64,000 nucleotides of DNA from NCBI RefSeq assembly GCF_000799715.1, contig NZ_JUHG01000018.1:186001-250000 (forward strand), in the 5' to 3' direction. The stretch's first letter is position 1, and every line of letters begins with the position of its first letter. Below the pieces are notes generated by a model. That model made no database searches. It saw only the letters and a list, made by a program, of their open reading frames with translations, and was not told the DNA's origin. The translations under genes were made by a program, and so were the position numbers. Below, in pieces: positions 62,178-64,000 of this stretch. Origin of the DNA: Martinezella rhizogenes (GTDB lineage Bacteria; Pseudomonadota; Alphaproteobacteria; Rhizobiales; Rhizobiaceae).

Positions 62178-63356
62178 TTGATTCGCGTAGGCGCGTTGCT
62201 AGTTTGCGTAGTTCTGGCGGGATGTAATTCCGTATCGAGCGAGGGGCCGCTGGCCGGTGCCATCGGTGATGACGCCGGACAATCCAGCGCCGAACTCGGA
62301 CGCAAGAACGCGGCCGTTTTCGATGTGGTCGATATCGATAGCCGTACGGCCCGTCTCGTTTCCGATTATGTTTCCACCGCGCTCAACCGTCGGTTTGGCA
62401 TCGGCGGCGGTGTCGGGCGGGTGGTTATCGGTGTCGGCGACGCGCTGCGGGTGACCATTTTCGAAGCCGGCTCCGACGGGTTGTTCTCGACGGCGCAGTC
62501 GAAGCAGGTGTCGCTGGATATTGTCGTCCAGCCGGATGGAACGGCGGCCATTCCCTATGCGGGGTCCGTCAAATTCGCGGGCAAGACGCTGGAGCAGGCC
62601 CGCAAGGCGGTTCTGGCTGCATTGGCAACCAAGGCGGTCGAACCGGATGTTATTGTCACGAGCACAGGCACGGCATCACGTACGGTGACCGTTTCCGGAG
62701 CCGTCGGCCGTCCGTCGTTGGTTCCCCTGGACCTCACAAGCGAAAAGATCACGCAGGTGATCGCCAAGGCGGGTGGACCGGTTACGCAGCCTTATGAAAC
62801 CTCGGTCACGGTGGTTCGCGGCAACAAGATCGGCACCGCCCTTCTGAAGTCGATCGTCGAACACCCTTCCGAGGACATTTACGTTCAGCCTGGCGACCAG
62901 GTTTTCCTTGTGCGCGATCCGAGAACCTTTACCCTTCTCGGTTCCGTCAAGGGTGACGGTCGTATCGAGTTCGGCGCCAATGACCTCAATCTTCTCGAGG
63001 CTGTCGCCCTGGGGCACGGCGCGGTCGATGAGTCGACCAATGCCCAGGGATTCTTCCTGTTCCGCTATGAGGAGCCGGATATCGTCAGGAGCCTGCTCGG
63101 CCCAGCGCGTTTCCAGGCGCTCATGCAAAAGGGAATGGCGGCGGATTCCAAGGGACGTTACCCGATCGTCTATCGATTCGACATGTCGCATCCCGACAGT
63201 CTCATCGTTGGGCAAACATTCCCGGTCAAGAGCCGTGACGTCATCTATGTATCGCGTCACCCCTCGGTTGATATCCGGAAGTTCCTGACGCTGGTTGGCT
63301 CCCCGCTCGGGATAGCCTCTCAGGGTGCCGCGACGGCGGCTAACCTGGGGCAGTAA
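62178..63356 (+). CDS. Capsule polysaccharide export lipoprotein (KpsD/Wza family; possibly RkpU-like)
   Basis: A 392-residue OPX lipoprotein. The TTG start at 62178 gives MIRVGALLVCVVLAGC with lipobox Cys16, and GAGG lies 8 bases upstream. The Poly_export domain follows (VVIGVGDALRVTIFEAG, SLDIVVQPDGTAAIPYAGSVKFAGKTLEQAR), then two SLBB domains (TVSGAVGRPSLVPLDL and LLGSVKGDGRIEFGANDLNLLEAVALG). It forms the outer-membrane exit for the capsule with the KpsE proteins. Position directly before a PKS gene matches rkpU of the sinorhizobial rkp-1 region; that identity is inferred from layout only. Confidence 0.85.
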   Translation: MIRVGALLVCVVLAGCNSVSSEGPLAGAIGDDAGQSSAELGRKNAAVFDVVDIDSRTARLVSDYVSTALNRRFGIGGGVGRVVIGVGDALRVTIFEAGSDGLFSTAQSKQVSLDIVVQPDGTAAIPYAGSVKFAGKTLEQARKAVLAALATKAVEPDVIVTSTGTASRTVTVSGAVGRPSLVPLDLTSEKITQVIAKAGGPVTQPYETSVTVVRGNKIGTALLKSIVEHPSEDIYVQPGDQVFLVRDPRTFTLLGSVKGDGRIEFGANDLNLLEAVALGHGAVDESTNAQGFFLFRYEEPDIVRSLLGPARFQALMQKGMAADSKGRYPIVYRFDMSHPDSLIVGQTFPVKSRDVIYVSRHPSVDIRKFLTLVGSPLGIASQGAATAANLGQ

Positions 63357-63707
63357 GCCCCGAGGGGCGGGGGGGATGCATGGTTCCGCATCCTCCGGCG
63401 CCGGCATGATCTCGGCGGATCGTTGTACTGTCGAAAGATCAAAACCTATGGGATCGCGAAGACTTACGGGAGCCGGCAGGTGGCTGCTCGCATTTTCCAA
63501 GCGCCGATCTTCGGTCATTCGAAAGCGATTGCCCGCCGATACTTTTTGTCAAAAAGCGTCGTCATTGCTGTCCGTTACTCAACGCAGCATTCCGTACTTG
63601 GTCTTTTTACGGGTGACAACTGCAGATAATTATGATGTGAACGTTTATTAGATGAAGATGGCTACTTTACATCCTGGGATAGTTTAAAAAAATAACGCCG
63701 AGAGATC
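63357..63707 (+). other. Intergenic region between the export lipoprotein and PKS genes
   Basis: The 351 bases hold no confident gene. A short GCCCC-GA-GGGGC palindrome lies at 63357-63368, directly after the stop, without a T-run. A T/A-rich stretch at 63620-63700 precedes the PKS start and may be its promoter. Confidence 0.45.
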
Positions 63708-64000
63708 ATGACGATTGAAATTATCGGACGGGCGAGCATCGCCCCGGGGGCGGGTTCGATTGAGGAGCTGCAGCTCGTTCTCAAGGAAGGACGTTGTACT
63801 GTCGGTCGCATCCCTGATGAACGCTGGGATCTTGCGCGTTTCTGGCACCCGGTCGTCGGCACTCAAGGGAAAACCTACAGCTACGCCGCCGGCGTCATGG
63901 CGGACATCTATTCTTTCGATCCGGCAGTCTTCGGCCTCTCGCAACGCGAGGCGATGCAGATGGATCCGCAGCAGCGCATCCTTCTGAACCTCGTCTGGCG
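63708..64000 (+). CDS. Type I polyketide/fatty-acid synthase, N-terminal ketosynthase (partial; RkpA-like)
   Basis: The frame opens at ATG 63708 (GAGAG 5 bases upstream) and runs off the window with no stop, giving the first 97 residues. They read as the beginning of a type I ketosynthase: IEIIGRASIAPGAGSIEEL (a shifted IAIVG-type start), then VGRIPDERWDLARFW, and FDPAVFGLSQREAMQMDPQQRILLNLVW, where DPQQR (86-90) is the KS hallmark. The catalytic Cys lies beyond the edge. PKS/FAS-like RkpA makes a lipid anchor or acyl part for sinorhizobial K-antigen. The gene follows an export lipoprotein as rkpA follows rkpU. Confidence 0.85.
   Translation, partial: MTIEIIGRASIAPGAGSIEELQLVLKEGRCTVGRIPDERWDLARFWHPVVGTQGKTYSYAAGVMADIYSFDPAVFGLSQREAMQMDPQQRILLNLVW

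Overview
The window is a piece of an alphaproteobacterial chromosome, almost certainly Rhizobium or a very close relative in the Rhizobiaceae. The evidence is gene order and families typical of that group: DUF177-plsX-fabH-ihfA-merR, rplM-rpsI followed by speB-argC, clpP-clpX-lon-hupB, a Porin_2-type porin, BA14K and DUF2778 proteins, and a rhizobial-type intergenic palindrome. GC content is high throughout except for a few AT-rich intergenic patches. I see no insertion sequence, phage or CRISPR array. These calls rest on reading motifs and translations; no database search was run.

Layout. 1-5.8 kb: 3' end of the proton pyrophosphatase gene hppA, bamE, a cytochrome bc1 assembly chaperone, and the phospholipid/fatty-acid start genes DUF177-plsX-fabH with ihfA and a MerR regulator. 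5.8-10.5 kb: small secreted proteins and lipoproteins, a porin, an intergenic repeat, tRNA-Pro(GGG) and a membrane-anchored nuclease-like protein. 10.7-12 kb: a PHA-depolymerase-like esterase and a small HTH protein. 12.1-21.6 kb: a Wzx/Wzy-type exopolysaccharide locus (two GT4 glycosyltransferases, polymerase/ligase, polyprenyl-phosphate sugar transferase, outer-membrane exporter, Wzc-like co-polymerase, CelD-like acyltransferase). It resembles the Agrobacterium upp and R. leguminosarum glucomannan loci for polar attachment (inference). 21.7-34.3 kb: housekeeping and metabolism (ctaA, argC, speB, rplM-rpsI, O-acetylhomoserine sulfhydrylase, ddl and others). 34.4-38.4 kb: pstSCAB with a clear Pho box but no phoU/phoB. 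38.5-39.8 kb: a cytochrome P450. 40-45.6 kb: the protease module clpP-clpX-lon and hupB, with heat-shock-type promoter candidates before clpP and lon. 45.6-52.9 kb: two oxidoreductases, an SbcD/SbcC-like (YhaO/YhaN-like) pair and a cupin.

52.9-64 kb is a second surface-polysaccharide locus of the ABC-transporter (capsule, K-antigen) kind. A leftward run encodes an unrecognised 361-residue protein, a KpsE-like protein, a KpsT-like ATPase, a second KpsE-like protein, a possible glycosyltransferase and a double-domain GT2 glycosyltransferase. A methyltransferase lies just upstream on the same strand. Divergently there is a KpsD/Wza-type lipoprotein and then, running off the window edge, the start of a type I polyketide-synthase ketosynthase. 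An export lipoprotein directly before a large PKS/FAS-like gene is the arrangement of the sinorhizobial rkp-1 K-antigen region (rkpU-rkpA). No KpsM permease is visible.

The most interesting points are this capsule/PKS locus with duplicated KpsE and an unknown protein, the Wzc homologue whose kinase domain has lost its nucleotide-binding lysine, and the phoU-less pst operon.
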